Source: Mesostigma viride
Taxonomy: Eukaryota > Streptophyta > Mesostigmatophyceae > Mesostigmatales > Mesostigmataceae
Assembly: GCA_009746045.1 (NCBI GenBank)
Contig: RPFO01000348.1
Location: forward strand, 1,372,301-1,436,300
Direction: 5' to 3'
DNA: 64,000 bases
The position numbers were made by a program, and so were the translations under genes. The notes below the pieces were generated by a model that worked only from the letters and a program-made list of their open reading frames with translations, had not been told where the DNA came from and did not search any database. Each line of letters opens with the position of its first letter. Within the stretch, counting starts at the first letter, position 1. Shown here piece after piece: positions 21,901-30,925 of the stretch.

Positions 21901-23140
21901 AATGCTGGCTGGCTGGGTGGCAACTGCCTGGCTGCCTGGCTGTCTGACTGCCTGACTGCCGGGCTGCCTGGCTGCCTGGCTGCCTGGCTGCCTTGCTGAC
22001 TGGCTGACTGGCTGACTGCCTGACTGGCTGACTGGCTGACTGGCTGACTGGCTGACTGGCTGACTGGCTGACTGGCTGACTGGCTGACTGGCTGACTGGC
22101 TGACTGGCTGACAGCCGAAGTGATGATAACATTGAAAGGGAAAGCAAATGATCAAACTGGCGAGCAGACTGCATGTTAAACATAAGCAAACACATAACTT
22201 TTCGCATTAGAAGAGGGGCTACAGCAGCAAGAATCAACTGCTGGAAGTCGTGCTGGAAACAAGGAAACAATGGGCGAAAAAAGGGGCAACAAGCAAAACG
22301 AAGGGAGGCTAAGGGGGAGAGATAGCCGGGCTCTGAGAGTAGAGGGGCGTCACTAGGCGGCCAAAGGCATTGATGGTGTGAGGGGCACAGAGACAGCAGA
22401 ACCAACCCCGTGAGTCAGTGATTTAAAGCGTTGAAAGTTTCCAAAATCATCGAGGCTGTAAGGACGCTACATGCTGAGGGTGCCGGTATGGACAGTAAAC
22501 AGATCGCCTTCTATAATATGTGCAGCAGAGAGTATGGGTCCGCAAAAGAAAGACGGCAAACCGGGCAGAGCGGCCGGCCCAAGCAGACAACGGCGATGTT
22601 GCATCATCATAGGTCCGTGGAAAACAGGTTGCCTGAGGAACGCCACCGCACGGGCACGGCTACACGTAACATGCCGGAATCTGCCGGGCTTACCTGCGTC
22701 CCTGACGCTTTGATTAGGAAGACAAGCCCAAGTGCCACCAACCACAACAGGATTGTGATCGTGTTCCCAATCGTCAGGAATCCCTTTACCTGATGAGGAC
22801 AGACAGGGTAGATGGACAGAAACGCGTGTTTGCGACCCAAAACCGCAGAGTTACAACCAAGCCTTCGAAAGCGCTCAACATTATATGAGGCACAGTCCCC
22901 GCTGCATCAGAAAGGCGGTATGTTCCTATAGCCGGCGACATTTACCCTATAACATACCCATCCCATAAGTGTCCTGGCATTTTTAGGCTGAGATCGACAT
23001 AATGAGCAACCACATCGCGCCTTCTCCTCATGCCGAACACGGGAGGTAATGCGGTACCACGTCCACGGGAGCAGGAACAGGACCAAGAGCGACAAGACGA
23101 AAATGGGAAACATGGCGGACATCTCCTCGGGGTTCGCCAT
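7365..23140 (-). CDS. SEC63: Translocation protein SEC63 homolog (15 exons)
   Basis: ER-membrane J-protein that recruits lumenal Hsp70 (BiP) to the Sec61 channel. Predicted exons, in transcript order: 22958-23140, 22694-22789, 20960-21080, 19448-19554, 18587-18807, 17593-17770, 16488-16613, 15683-15772, 14666-14788, 13869-14007, 13009-13145, 11382-11510, 9553-9702, 8974-9033, 7365-7787. All junctions are GT-AG, phases match, and the total is 2283 nt (760 aa). Transmembrane segments lie near residues 11-27, 68-88 and 190-212. The J domain (about 95-165) has HPD in [10 protein letters not shown] and the family sequence YEKYGHPDG. The cytosolic Sec63 domain spans about 240-620. The C-terminal tail (about 635-760) is highly acidic, as expected for binding Sec62-type partners. 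Start chosen at [14 protein letters not shown], which fits plant Sec63 N-termini. Introns are up to about 2 kb and filled with minisatellites. Confidence 0.95.
8899..8914 (-). repeat. Short echo of SEC63 exon 14 end plus donor
   Basis: Forward CTCACCTTGAGCTT repeats the end of the exon at 8974-9033 (forward CCCACCTTGAGCTT), including a GT donor. It lies in the intron just downstream of that exon. Only about 13 bp match, so taken alone this could be chance. Confidence 0.35.
9407..9536. repeat. 26-bp minisatellite, 5 perfect copies
   Basis: Five identical tandem copies begin at 9407, 9433, 9459, 9485 and 9511 (each starts CTTCAAGGGCAAATCG). They lie in the SEC63 intron 17 bp beyond the donor of the exon at 9553-9702. 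Perfect identity implies a recent expansion or ongoing homogenisation. Confidence 0.95.
9945..10960. repeat. 48-bp minisatellite, about 20 copies
   Basis: The unit contains GGTAGGCCGTGATGATGGGA and recurs every 48 bp from 9953 to 10865 (20 starts), plus a degenerate end. Copies differ by scattered single substitutions. Because 48 is a multiple of three and no unit contains a stop, one plus frame and all three minus frames stay open for about 340-420 codons, giving artefactual 16-residue repeat proteins. It lies wholly in a SEC63 intron. Confidence 0.95.
11289..11368. repeat. (GT)n microsatellite with G runs
   Basis: A GT dinucleotide tract interrupted by GGGG runs ends within a few bases of the donor of the SEC63 exon at 11382-11510. 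In the SEC63 transcript it reads as (CA)n and C runs. Confidence 0.9.
11875..11998. repeat. 31-bp minisatellite, about 4 copies
   Basis: The unit ACAGCATTGAATGGACTCAG plus ACACAAGA-type sequence repeats about every 31 bp in a SEC63 intron, with a few substitutions in the last copy. No coding meaning. Confidence 0.85.
12505..12957. repeat. Trinucleotide block: GAC/GAA, GGC/AGC, AAT
   Basis: GACGAGGAA repeats lead into an almost pure (GAA)n of about 200 bp (12630-12830), then GGC/AGC triplets and (AAT)n. On the plus strand this translates as poly-Glu/Ala and on the minus strand as poly-Leu or poly-Phe; neither is a gene. It lies in a SEC63 intron whose sense strand reads (TTC)n. Confidence 0.95.
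13140..13230 (-). repeat. Duplication spanning a SEC63 acceptor/exon start
   Basis: The block around the acceptor of the exon at 13009-13145 (forward CTGCGGGTATGATTAGCAAG) is repeated about 55 bp upstream in the transcript (13201-13225), with flanking GCATG.CACGACCC. Small tandem duplications thus also occur at exon 5' ends. Confidence 0.7.
13655..13860. repeat. Degenerate CACGCACTACTGACTACTGCC repeat
   Basis: About seven diverged units of roughly 26-30 bp built on GCACTACTGACTACTGCC occupy the SEC63 intron up to a few bases before the exon at 13869-14007. Confidence 0.8.
14125..14290 (-). mobile_element. tRNA-derived SINE-like repeat, family 2
   Basis: About 100 bp match the copy at 50905-51040: AGAAAGCAACAA, then AGAAAGCCCAGAA, then CCAGCAAGGAATCGAACATA. 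The complement contains GGTCCTATGTTCGATTCC, a good RNA polymerase III B box / tRNA T-arm. In the 50.9-kb copy the upstream part also looks like a tRNA with a long variable arm. It is inserted in a SEC63 intron in the gene's sense direction. Confidence 0.7.
14330..14358 (-). repeat. Echo of SEC63 exon 9 end in the downstream intron
   Basis: Forward ACCTTGCGCGCGTGCTTCTT plus GAGGTC nearly repeats the 3' end of the exon at 14666-14788 (ACCTTGCGCGCGAGCTTCTT plus GAGGTC). Only a few mismatches occur over about 28 bp. The position corresponding to the donor is still GT in the complement. Confidence 0.75.
15215..15440. repeat. Degenerate CTTATGCTACTA repeat
   Basis: Repeated ACTTATGCTACTA / GCTGCTACCTATG-like units form an irregular array in a SEC63 intron. 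No coding function. Confidence 0.75.
15786..15811. repeat. Interstitial telomere-like repeat
   Basis: CAGGGTTTAGGGTTAAGGGT followed by TAAGGG contains one TTTAGGG (plant/algal telomere unit) and TTAGGG-like variants. At 26 bp it is short, in a SEC63 intron just upstream (transcript sense) of the exon at 15683-15772. Possible double-strand-break repair scar; chance cannot be excluded. Confidence 0.45.
16150..16480 (-). repeat. Ladder of echoes of SEC63 exon 7 end and donor
   Basis: The real exon end at 16488-16515 reads forward CTCACCAGCATGAGCGCGTC, continuing CAGCAGCCG. A good copy lies at 16255-16290 (GTCACCAGCATGAGCGCATC, continuing CAGTAGCCG), still with a GT donor in the complement. Shorter versions of the CCCCTCACCAGCATG core occur near 16170, 16210, 16350, 16400 and 16440. 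All lie in the intron downstream of the exon, giving several potential decoy donors. Confidence 0.8.
17288..17320. repeat. Poly-G tract
   Basis: Long G runs interrupted by AGA and C, in a SEC63 intron. They read as poly-C in the transcript. Confidence 0.9.
17486..17543 (-). repeat. Echo of SEC63 exon 6 end in the downstream intron
   Basis: About 58 bp align to the 3' end of the exon at 17593-17770, sharing GGGTACTGGTTCCAGAATTT, then CTTCTT and CTTTGGGTT. It would read WNQYPWIV against WNQYPWMV in the real exon. The donor of the copy is lost. Direction and position (immediately downstream) match the other echoes in this gene. Confidence 0.85.
18452..18503 (-). repeat. Echo of SEC63 exon 5 end with an intact donor
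   Basis: Forward ACCTGGGCGCGAGCCCCTCC then TTGCATCACATCCA repeats 18585-18625 (ACCTGGGCGCGAGCCCCTCC then TTGCGCCGCATCCA). The complement keeps CGCGCCCAG followed by GTGGGT, a good splice donor. It sits about 85 bp downstream of the real donor. Confidence 0.85.
18955..19055. repeat. GGAAGGGCGA short tandem repeat
   Basis: About ten units of GGAAGGGCGA and variants in a SEC63 intron; open in several frames but not coding. Confidence 0.85.
20043..20202. repeat. 15-bp minisatellite ATGCGCGCCAACCCC
   Basis: About ten copies of a 15-bp unit in a SEC63 intron, with one shifted unit (CCACAACCCC). Reads as MRANP or APTPC repeats; not coding. Confidence 0.9.
21470..21665 (-). mobile_element. tRNA-derived SINE-like repeat, family 1
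   Basis: Minus-strand sense contains GGTCCCCAGTTCGATTCCGG (B box/T-arm) downstream of a TTGGCGATGCCATGG segment resembling a D-arm/A box. It then has a 3' tail with the hairpin CGCAAAGG..CCTTTGCG. The copy at 29378-29525 matches for about 140 bp in the opposite orientation but lacks the tRNA-like 5' part. It is inserted in a SEC63 intron. Confidence 0.7.
21895..22115. repeat. Octanucleotide array (GGCTGACT)n
   Basis: A homogeneous 8-bp array of GCTGACTG at 21990-22110 grades into a diverged GGCTGCCT-type flank at 21895-21990. An 8-bp period gives an 8-residue repeat peptide in every frame. It lies in a SEC63 intron. It is the first of three octanucleotide arrays in the window. Confidence 0.9.
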
Positions 23141-23989
23141 TTTCGAAAACCTATCCTAACAACTCTCGTGGTAAATATCAGCCCTCAAACTCGTCCTCTG
23201 GCCTCTCCCTTAAAGCGGGCGGCAAGCCATCGCATAAACCATGGATTGCGCTTACAGTGCGCTTATATGTTAGTGCGGCACAACGGGGCCGCAAAATGGC
23301 CAGACAGGCAACCGTGGCCAGGCTCGCGCGCACGAGCGGTCCCCCCATGCCCGAGTATGCAGCTCGCTTGCCACGCGGCTACGTGGAATCTAGCAAGAAC
23401 ATGAACGCTACCGTAACGACCGTACTCCAGGCAAAAATTCCAGCTGAGCTGGAGGGCTGACCAACCGCCCGGTTGACGCGTGTACGCTAGCTGCACATCC
23501 GTCCTGAGCGGGGCGGGGCCGACTTGTGCGCGTGACTAGGAAAAAGTGAGCAACTTATGCCATTTAATATGGATGCCCTCTTTTCAATGTCCACGAGCGT
23601 GCGCCCGGCTTCAATTAGCATAGTTCGAAGGAAAAAGTGAGCAACTTATGCCATTTAATATGGATGCCCTCGTTTTTCAATGTCCACGAGCGTGCGCCCG
23701 GCTTCAATTAGCATAGTTTAATAAGCATAGAAAAAAATATGCAAAAATTATAGGTGGGTTAAAATTCACCATTTCCCAGAAGGGCACTAAGTCGGAAAAG
23801 ATCAACTTCACACTACATTGGTAATCGCGCAGCAGGCATCTGCGTTGCAAAGAAAATGTGGCGACTGGCGAGGCCGCTGTCCAGTTTCATGCCACAATAA
23901 GATCATGGAAGCCATAACACTTGTTTATACTAAGTGCATTTCTTGCTAAAGGAGTACGATAAGGGGTTGTTCCACGAAGACCAGTAGCC
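23141..23989. promoter_or_regulatory. Divergent intergenic region with 84-bp tandem duplication
   Basis: This 849-bp interval separates the start codons of SEC63 (minus) and the kinase-like gene (plus), so both promoters should be here. Two copies of a roughly 84-bp block starting GGAAAAAGTGAGCAACTTAT lie at 23550-23632 and 23633-23719. They differ mainly by a short indel after GATGCCCTC. No TATA box or other motif can be assigned with confidence. Confidence 0.6.
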
Positions 23990-26900
23990 ATGGAGTCCCC
24001 GAACGACCGGGTAACCGTGTGCCCAGGCTTATCCGTGACAACCTCCGTCCGGCGGATGGCACGTCTGTACTCGCACAAGGAAAAGGAACAACCACGCACC
24101 CCGTCTCTCGCTAATGACGAGGTTGACCCATACAGCCAGTGGGAGGGCGACATCCCCGCGCAGCTACCTGAGCTTTCCCTGGCCGAGATCAAAACCATAA
24201 CGGCCAACTTCTCGAAGGAGCTGGGGAGGGGCCGATTCGGCCGCGTGTTCAAGGGCTCCTGGAAGGACCGTGACGTGGCCGTCAAGCGCATCGACGAGCT
24301 GGGCATGGACATCTCGGCGGGCCAATTCGTGCAAGGCATGCAGCGGCTGTACAAGCACCAGCACACGCGGCTCATCCGGCTGCTGGCCTGCTGCGCCGAG
24401 GGGTCGACCCGCATTGTCATCATGGAGTACATGCCGGGAGGCACCGTCATGGACGCGCTGAGTAGGCTACGGGACCACCCCCACCTGGCGCACCAATTTG
24501 GCGCCGAGGCCCGGCTCCAGGTGGCCGGTGACGTCGCGCGGGCGTTATGGTACCTGCACAAAGAGCCAGGGGGGGAGGCGGGCGTGGGCTTCGTGCACAC
24601 CAACGTGTCCACGCGCAACATGATGCTGGACGCCGGCGGGCGCGGCAAGCTGGGCGACTTCCGCATCACGGCGGAGACGATGGGGCTCGACAACGGGCCG
24701 ACGTCCCCCACCAAGTGGGTCCCGAGGGGGGCCTGAGGGGGGGCTGAGTTGGTGCCTGTTCGTACCTATGTGCCTATCACATACCTATAGATGTGCTTAT
24801 CACGTACCTATGTCCCTGTCACGTATTTATGTGCCTGTAACGTATTTATGGGCTTATCATGTGATTGCCTGTTGCTTATGTGCTAAGAAGGTTTGTTGCC
24901 TCCTGGTTGCAATGAGTTTGTGGAGATCGGTGGGTCACTTCCTGTGTGGGAGACATACATGTGGCAGTGCACACGCCTTGGAGTGGAAATACTGCAGCTG
25001 GCGGGCGATTTGAGAAGCACAAACGTTGTGATCAGCTGCCTTCTACCGGGTTTGTTTTCATAATCCACCCACCCACCCACCCACCCACCCACCCACCCAC
25101 CCACCCACCCACCCACCCACCCACCCACCCACCCACCCACCCACCCACCCACCCACCCACCCACCCACCCACCTGTTCTTTCTAACCCTTTTGCCCCCAC
25201 ACTCACCCGTTATCCCTAATCCATCAACCATCATCCATCATCCATTATAGAACATCCATTATCCATTATAGAACATCCATCATCCATTATAGAACATCCA
25301 TTATCCATTATAGAACATCCATCATCCATTATCCATTATGATGCTCGTTCCATACCCCCACCCGTCGCTTACAATTCTCACGATATCCTTTTCTCCCCCG
25401 CATCTCTGGCCTGCCCGCTTGTGGCAGTGCGAAAAGCCAGTGAGAGCTAGTGACAGCGCGCCCTCCCTCCTTCTGGTCGTGTATAGGGGGTTGTTTGAGG
25501 TTGGTTTATAGATATCCATTGTGCGCAGTCACGTGCTTCAATGTAATCAGTCTGTCATCCTGATTCTCCCATTCCCCCCAATTCGTCATCTCAATCCCTC
25601 TTCCTCCTCCCCCCATTCGTCATCTTGACTCCCCGCCACTCCTCACCCAGGATGAGTGGGCTGAGTAGCTCCTTTCTGGGCTACACGGCCCCCGAGTACG
25701 CCAGCAGCGGGACCTTCTCCACCAAGACAGATGTCTATGCGTTCGGGATGGTCCTGCTCGAGCTGGCCACCGGTCAGCAGCTGCTGCAGCAAAATTGGAA
25801 GGACCTGGCCTCTTGCGTGCGCCAGCACGTTGTCGAGTCCGGCCTGCACGTGCACTTGCTCTGCCACCCGTCAACCCGGTTCCCTGTAGGTGTCGTTCAG
25901 CCGCTCGTCCAGCTGGCGCTGCGGTGCACCGACGCCGATCCTGATACCCGCCCCGACATGGAGGAGGTTGCCCACACGCTGTTCTTGCTGCACCACCGCA
26001 CGGTGGCGCTCACGCACGCGGTGGGGGGAGGCCTGCCGGGGGACGAAGACAAGAGCGACAGCTCGTCGAGCGATGAGGAGGACACGGACAAGGAGGTGGA
26101 CCCCTTTGATCCATCGACGGAGCTATTGCACGCGGAGAGCCTGTACTCCGGCCACCCGCCCCACGTGGCGCGCGTGCTCGCCCGCTCGCGCCTCGCCGCC
26201 GGGTGGGTGGTCGAGTTGCTCCGTGCGGTGGCGGCAGATAGCATGAAAATGGCGGCCAAGGGCTACCCGGGGGCCGTGTCTACCCCGCACGGGATGCCGG
26301 TGACCCCCCAGCTACAGACGAGCATCGAGAGGCTGCTGGCGGCCGTACCCAACACGCACGCCGACCGACGGCGGCTTGCTGGTGGGGATCCGAGCGTGCT
26401 GCCGGGGGGGAGCGGGAACGCAAGGCCCGTCGGGGGAACCCCCAGGGCAAGCGCGGGCGGGGACGGGGCGGGCGGGGGGAGGGCACGCCGAGGGGGGCGG
26501 GAGGCGATGGCGGAGCCGCCCTGCACGCGTTGCTGGAGCTCATGGCGACAAGGGAGGCGGCCGCGGAGCCGGGGATGCAAGAACTGGCGTGCTTTATCCT
26601 CGGGGATGTCGCGTGTGAGGCGGGCGAGGAGGGCCTCTCGCCGCTGATTGCCGCTGGCGCGCCGCTGGCGGTGATCCGGACGCTCAGGGCGCCCACGAGG
26701 GACCCTGGGCTGCTCCACGCGGGGTACTTCGCGCTCACGTGCATGGGCCTGGGGAGTAATGGGGAAGTTGGCGGTGGCAGGTGCGGGTGCGAGGGGGGGG
26801 GAGCGAGGAGGCGCACCCACGGGTGGCCATGGTGGAGGGGGGGGCCGCGCAGGCGGTCATAAAGAGCATGAAGGGGCACCTGGCAGATGTGAGGCTCGCC

Positions 26901-27684
26901 GAGATGGCATGTGTCACATTGTGGGCGCTCGTGGGGGGCAAAAGCCCTATCTCTGTCGAAGGCGTCAAGAACTTAACCGATATCTCTGTCCAAGGCGTCA
27001 AGAGCTTTAACGATGGGGGCGGCCGAGAGAGAGCCGGGGGGGGGGGTCCCGCCTGGTGGCGACAACCCACTCTCACCGATGGAATCCCCCAAGGGGTTTG
27101 CAGGTGTCAGCGGCGCGCTGGCGGCCCCGGTAGGCATGGAGGGCGCCGTCCCCTTTCTACTGTCCGTTCTCGACTTGCATCACGAGCACAAGGCGGTCGC
27201 AAACGCGGCGCTTCTGGCGTTGTCGGCGTTTGCGGCCGCGAGCCAGGCCGGGGCGGTGGAGGTGCTGGGAGAAGGGAAGGCGCTGGCACGGGCCCGGTCC
27301 GCGCTGACCTCATTCCCTGCATCCGTCAAGGTTTCTTGTGCCGTTTGCCAGCTGGTCGCGAACGTGTGCTCGCACACGGGGTTCCTGGGCCATGACATCC
27401 GCCACCGCGCGCTGGGGAACCAAGGGCTGTGCGCGATGGTAGCCGCACAAGGGGGGGTGAGGATCGTGGCGGATGCCATGGAGATGGTTCCGGGGGACAG
27501 GGACCTGCAGTGCGTGGGCTGCATGGCGCTGCTCCACCTGGCCAGGGACGTCGAGGGCCGTGCGGCGATACTCGCGGATGTGGCGGGTGGGGTCGCGTTG
27601 GTTACTGGCGCGATGACGGATCACCCGCACTGCCGGTCGCTGCAGGCGCTGGGGCTGAAGGTGCTGGAGCTGCTCAAGGAATGA
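23990..27684 (+). CDS. RLK/Pelle-like pseudokinase with armadillo-type repeats
   Basis: Exon 1 (23990-24714) joins exon 2 (from 25651) in phase. The glycine loop GRGRFGRV (residues 79-86) and VAVK lysine (99) are intact. The catalytic HRD is HTN (203-205, in FVHTNVSTRN), and DFG is DFR (223-225). The base aspartate is therefore lost and catalysis is unlikely. Exon 2 supplies GYTAPEYASSGTFSTKTDVY and the C-lobe, then an acidic stretch (DKSDSSSSDEEDTDKE). From about 26520 the protein reads as helical armadillo-like repeats (LHALLELMATREAAAEPGMQ; VKVSCAVCQLVANVCS), ending VLELLKE at 27684. The last exon starts at 27104 after TTTGCAG. Frame changes near 26400-26520 and 26760-26810, both in G-rich sequence, need short introns or are 1-nt errors. 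The N-terminal LSLAEIKTITANFS resembles plant RLK juxtamembrane regions; no signal peptide or transmembrane segment is visible. Confidence 0.8.
25065..25172. repeat. (CCCA)n microsatellite
   Basis: About 27 tandem CCCA units in intron 1 of the kinase-like gene, C-rich in the sense strand. It is followed at 25225-25340 by CATCCATTATAGAACATCCA repeats of roughly 24-40 bp. Confidence 0.95.
25375..25545 (-). repeat. Dispersed repeat, copy related to 46070-46205
   Basis: Shares GCCTGCCC.CTTG.GGCAG, GCGCCCTCCCTCCTTCT and a (G/C)GCAGT.ACGTGCTT end with 46075-46205. It lies inside kinase intron 1, and the end carries the GCGTCACGTG-type motif found at many sites here. Confidence 0.55.
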
Positions 27685-27794
27685 GCGGGGTGTGCATGTG
27701 CACCGATATACGGTGCACCAACGAGCAGAAGTAAATTGAACGTGCGTGCCAGTATATGGGTCCATGGGTATATCCGTGAGGCAACAGTATATCC

Positions 27795-27955
27795 CTGCTC
27801 GATCAAGGTGCTGGAGCTGTTCAAGGAATCAGCGGCTCGCTTTGAGTTTTGGGGACCTGTCTGAGTGAGCGACTTCCTTGAACAGATTTCGCTGTGCTCT
27901 CAAGGAGTGAGCAGGGTGTGCTCACACATGCGCACACGCCGACATATGGGTGAGA
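27795..27955 (+). repeat. Two degenerate echoes of the kinase gene 3' end
   Basis: The real end reads GGTGCTGGAGCTGCTCAAGG then AATGAGCGGGGTGTGC at 27659-27693. A copy at 27806-27838 reads GGTGCTGGAGCTGTTCAAGG then AATCAGCGG. Another at 27890-27925 reads CTCTCAAGGAGTGAGCAGGG then TGTGC. These are successive downstream duplications of the terminal coding sequence and stop region. Confidence 0.7.
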
Positions 27956-28401
27956 CAAACTCAGATATATATCCGCAGCAAGCGCGGATAAGATAATGGC
28001 CGGCTCGAGCGTCCATGGTCCTGATCTTCCAGATTTCAGGCCTGCGCTGGTTGTCTGTCGATACTAGGATTGTGCACGTGGCCAATAGTACCCGCCTGTG
28101 TACCTGCTCAGGGTGCTGCGCCGCCTCCCGGAGGGAGCCCCGTGTCCTGCGGCCATGTGTCTGCATTTGCGTTTGGTCTCTGCAAGGAAGGCGGCAACGT
28201 GTCTTGAGTGATAGCAATCTCCGCGATGAGGGAGCAGCATGTCGCCCCACCATATTGCGCATGATACCCACGACACGACGCAACTCTACCTTGTACATAC
28301 GAGGTACCTCATGAGAGCATATATGAGGGTAAGCTGCGCTCGTGGCACCTGCCGAATGTGGTCCATTATGACGTGGGGCATGGTTAATCCAGCCAGGCTG
28401 G

Positions 28402-28623
28402 TTGTTTTGTTTATGTTTGGTTCATTGTTCAGGGGCCGGGATGCCAGCGGCGCTAATGGATGCCCTAATGAAGAAGAGGGGTTGGTTTAGTATAAGAGAA
28501 AGGGTGAGGGCTCTGTTTTGTTGTAGCAGGAGAGTAACGCCCTTTGAGGAGCGACATGGGGCGGATCTTGGCTCTTCGGCCTGGAAAACTGTTTTGAATG
28601 TCATGGCATTTGGTGGAAGTTGA
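28402..28623 (+). CDS. Small uncertain ORF
   Basis: A 73-codon frame with an internal AG acceptor-like site (TTGTTCAG before GGGCCGGG) and a mixed-composition C-terminus (KKRGWFSIRERVRALFCCSR). No family recognised. The surrounding 27960-29330 shows nothing else that I can identify, so it may be non-coding or a 3' exon of an unknown gene. Confidence 0.15.
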   Translation: MFCLCLVHCSGAGMPAALMDALMKKRGWFSIRERVRALFCCSRRVTPFEERHGADLGSSAWKTVLNVMAFGGS

Positions 28624-29329
28624 AGGTGAAACTGCCTAATGGCATGTATATTATTAGTCCCTGTGGCCCATAGGTTAGTGAACGGAGTTTTTGTGCCCAG
28701 AAAAGCATTGATGTCTGCTGTGCAGTCCTTCCCGTGACATGCCAGCCTGGGCTGCCACAGGTATTCATGGCAGGTGCCAGCTGTGTTGGGAGGCGTGGGC
28801 GCCAGGGTTTGTCTTACTACCAGAGTGATCCTGAGAGTCGTTAGCAGGAAATGGCATGCATCCCAACCGTAACTGTTGTCGGGACCACAGGGTGTTGCAT
28901 TCCTGACCATATTCCATTACCGCGTCATCCCTGTCTGACAAGCGGGGATTGCAGGGGGAAATAGTGTCTATTGTGCACATTGGATTTCTTGACGGGGTGT
29001 GTACGTCTTTATAAAAGTTGATGGTATGTGAGAAAGCAGCTGCCAAGCCAGCTCTACAGAGCAAAACGGTTGAATGGTGTTGACAGAGGCTGTTGACTGT
29101 GGAAAGCTGAGCACTGATGCACCTTGTGTGTGAAGCATCGATTGGCCTTACATTTCAGTGGTTCTGAAGGTGGATTCGTTTTATGTATATTACTTCTGCC
29201 GGCCTACTGAAGGGTAGTTATCAGTGACGCTTTTTTGTAAAGTAAACTTTCCTTGTATAATTGTTGGACATCGCACATGTGCACCCCTGAAGTCCGCGAA
29301 ACAGCCTGGAGAAGCCTCCGCACATTATA

Positions 29330-29375
29330 ATTAATTTACACGTAACTGCGTCACGTGAGCATAAGTCCTCAGGGA
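29330..29375. repeat. Dispersed ACGTAACTGCGTCACGTG motif
   Basis: The block ATTAATTTACACGTAACTGC then GTCACGTGAGCATAAGTCCT recurs near 31905, 32160 and 53455, and inverted near 46190. Each lies next to a TTAATTAA-rich stretch. This is probably the end of a transposable element family. Confidence 0.7.
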
Positions 29376-29377
29376 AA

Positions 29378-29525
29378 TGAATATAGTCAGCAAAATTGGT
29401 GCGAGAGGTCCCCAGTTCGATTCCGGTCGGATTCATTTGCAGATCGCGTTTTCCGCGTTTTCCGCGGCCCGGCACTGAACGCAAAGGTTTTCACCTTTGC
29501 GGAGTGTCTGATCAGAATAGGATGG
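29378..29525 (+). mobile_element. tRNA-derived SINE-like repeat, family 1, second copy
   Basis: Matches the complement of 21475-21610 almost base for base, from ATAGTCAGCAAAATTGGTGC to GAGTGTCTGATCAGAAT. Contains the B-box-like GTTCGATTCC and the CGCAAAGG hairpin. The tRNA-like 5' portion of the other copy is absent, so this copy is 5' truncated. It abuts the dispersed ACGTAACTGCGTCACGTGAG repeat at 29340-29375. Confidence 0.75.
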
Positions 29526-29614
29526 GGTGGATGGATGTAGCTATGTCTATAGTTCCTAGCTCCTCCGCAAATTATGAGACAACTATTCCTGGATGTCATG
29601 CATATGGCGCTCCG

Positions 29615-30925
29615 AGCTGGGTAGCCATATGGCTGACGGCGTCCATCTCATAACTTTCACTTTTGGGCACCAAATTCGGCCGTGAATATCACACGCTGCA
29701 TGCTATATTTTCCAGAAGCTATTACGCAATATTATGACGAGCAAACGCTCCTCTACGCAACGCAGCCTGGCGGCTGCGCTGAGCCCTGAACATTCGTCTG
29801 CAGCTCCGGCTGCAGCTCAGCCCTCCAGCATTGGCAGCAGCGGCAAAACTAGTAGTCAAGTGCTCATTAGTGGTCGCCTCGGCTCTCCCTGCCGGGCTCG
29901 CCTCGCCATCGGCCTCGCCCGAGCCCAAACGCAGTCGCCCTGCGGAATCTCCCCCTGCGCCGAGCCGAGCTGGAAAGAAATCGCCTTTGTTTGACGTCAA
30001 CTCCCCTCACCCCTGGCTACTGGAACCGACAACCATCTGCCTTCATGGAATCTTGATGTGTTTTGGCAAGCACGCCTCACTTTAGCTTGAACTGTGCAAG
30101 CACCTGATCCGCCATGCAGGGCCGAGGCAATATGCCCAACGGCTCCCCGCTTTGCTGCACTGTCGACGAACTGCCACGCCTTCCTCGCCCCCGGCCTCAG
30201 CGCCTCGCCCTCTGCTCCCTCCTCGGGCGCTCTGTCGCCGAGATATGGGCTACCAGCTCCCACCGTCGCGGCCAACACCAGCATTCGCAGCCTCCTTAAG
30301 GAAGCCTTTGAGCAGCACGTGAACCCCCTAGCTCGCTGCGGAGATGTGGCAGCTAGCCATGGGCCGCACACTGCATGGCTGCCGAGCTCCCCACCATCTC
30401 CACCGCCACCTCCACCCTCCTAGCTCGCCTCCACCTCCACCACGCCACCTGCGCCACCGGCCACCTTCACCACCGACGCCATCACCGCCCAGCTCCGTGA
30501 CATCGACATGCAAGCGCCTCCATGGACAACGTCATCGCCATCGATTCAATACGGAAACCAAGGTCGCACATAAGCTTCAACCTCAGCTCACGGCGCTGCA
30601 GATCGACCGCGCGGCGCAGGCCTCTGATGCGCATGCCGCCCTCCTCTCCCGCCTCAACCAGGTGGAAGGCAAGTGCGGCGTGCTCATTAAGAAGCTTGAA
30701 GCCATCACCGCCCACGTACCGAGGCCCTGGCCACACAGGTCCCAAAGATAGCGGAGCAGACGGCCACCATCGCATCCGGCCAGCCACCCCGGCAGGATGC
30801 TGGCGACCTCCCGCCGCTCTCGATCCTATATGCGGACCTGCCGCTGCAGTCAGCAACTGCCTCAACCACTGACGCCATCGCCATGGAGACCAGTTGCCAC
30901 GGAAGCCCATCTGGGACTCACCTAG
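29615..30925 (+). mobile_element. LINE ORF1-type element, frameshifted copy
   Basis: Starts with ATGGCTGACGGCG then CCAAATTCGG, as in the 5' region of the copy at 47825. The N-terminal coding part at 29734-29995 includes SPSASPEPKRSRPAE, matching SPSASPEPKKP in that copy. A coiled-coil stretch at 30560-30720 (HAALLSRLNQVEGKCGVLIK) matches HAALVSRLNQVEGKCGVLLK. Several frameshifts and a truncation before the C-terminal domain make it non-functional. Confidence 0.7.
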
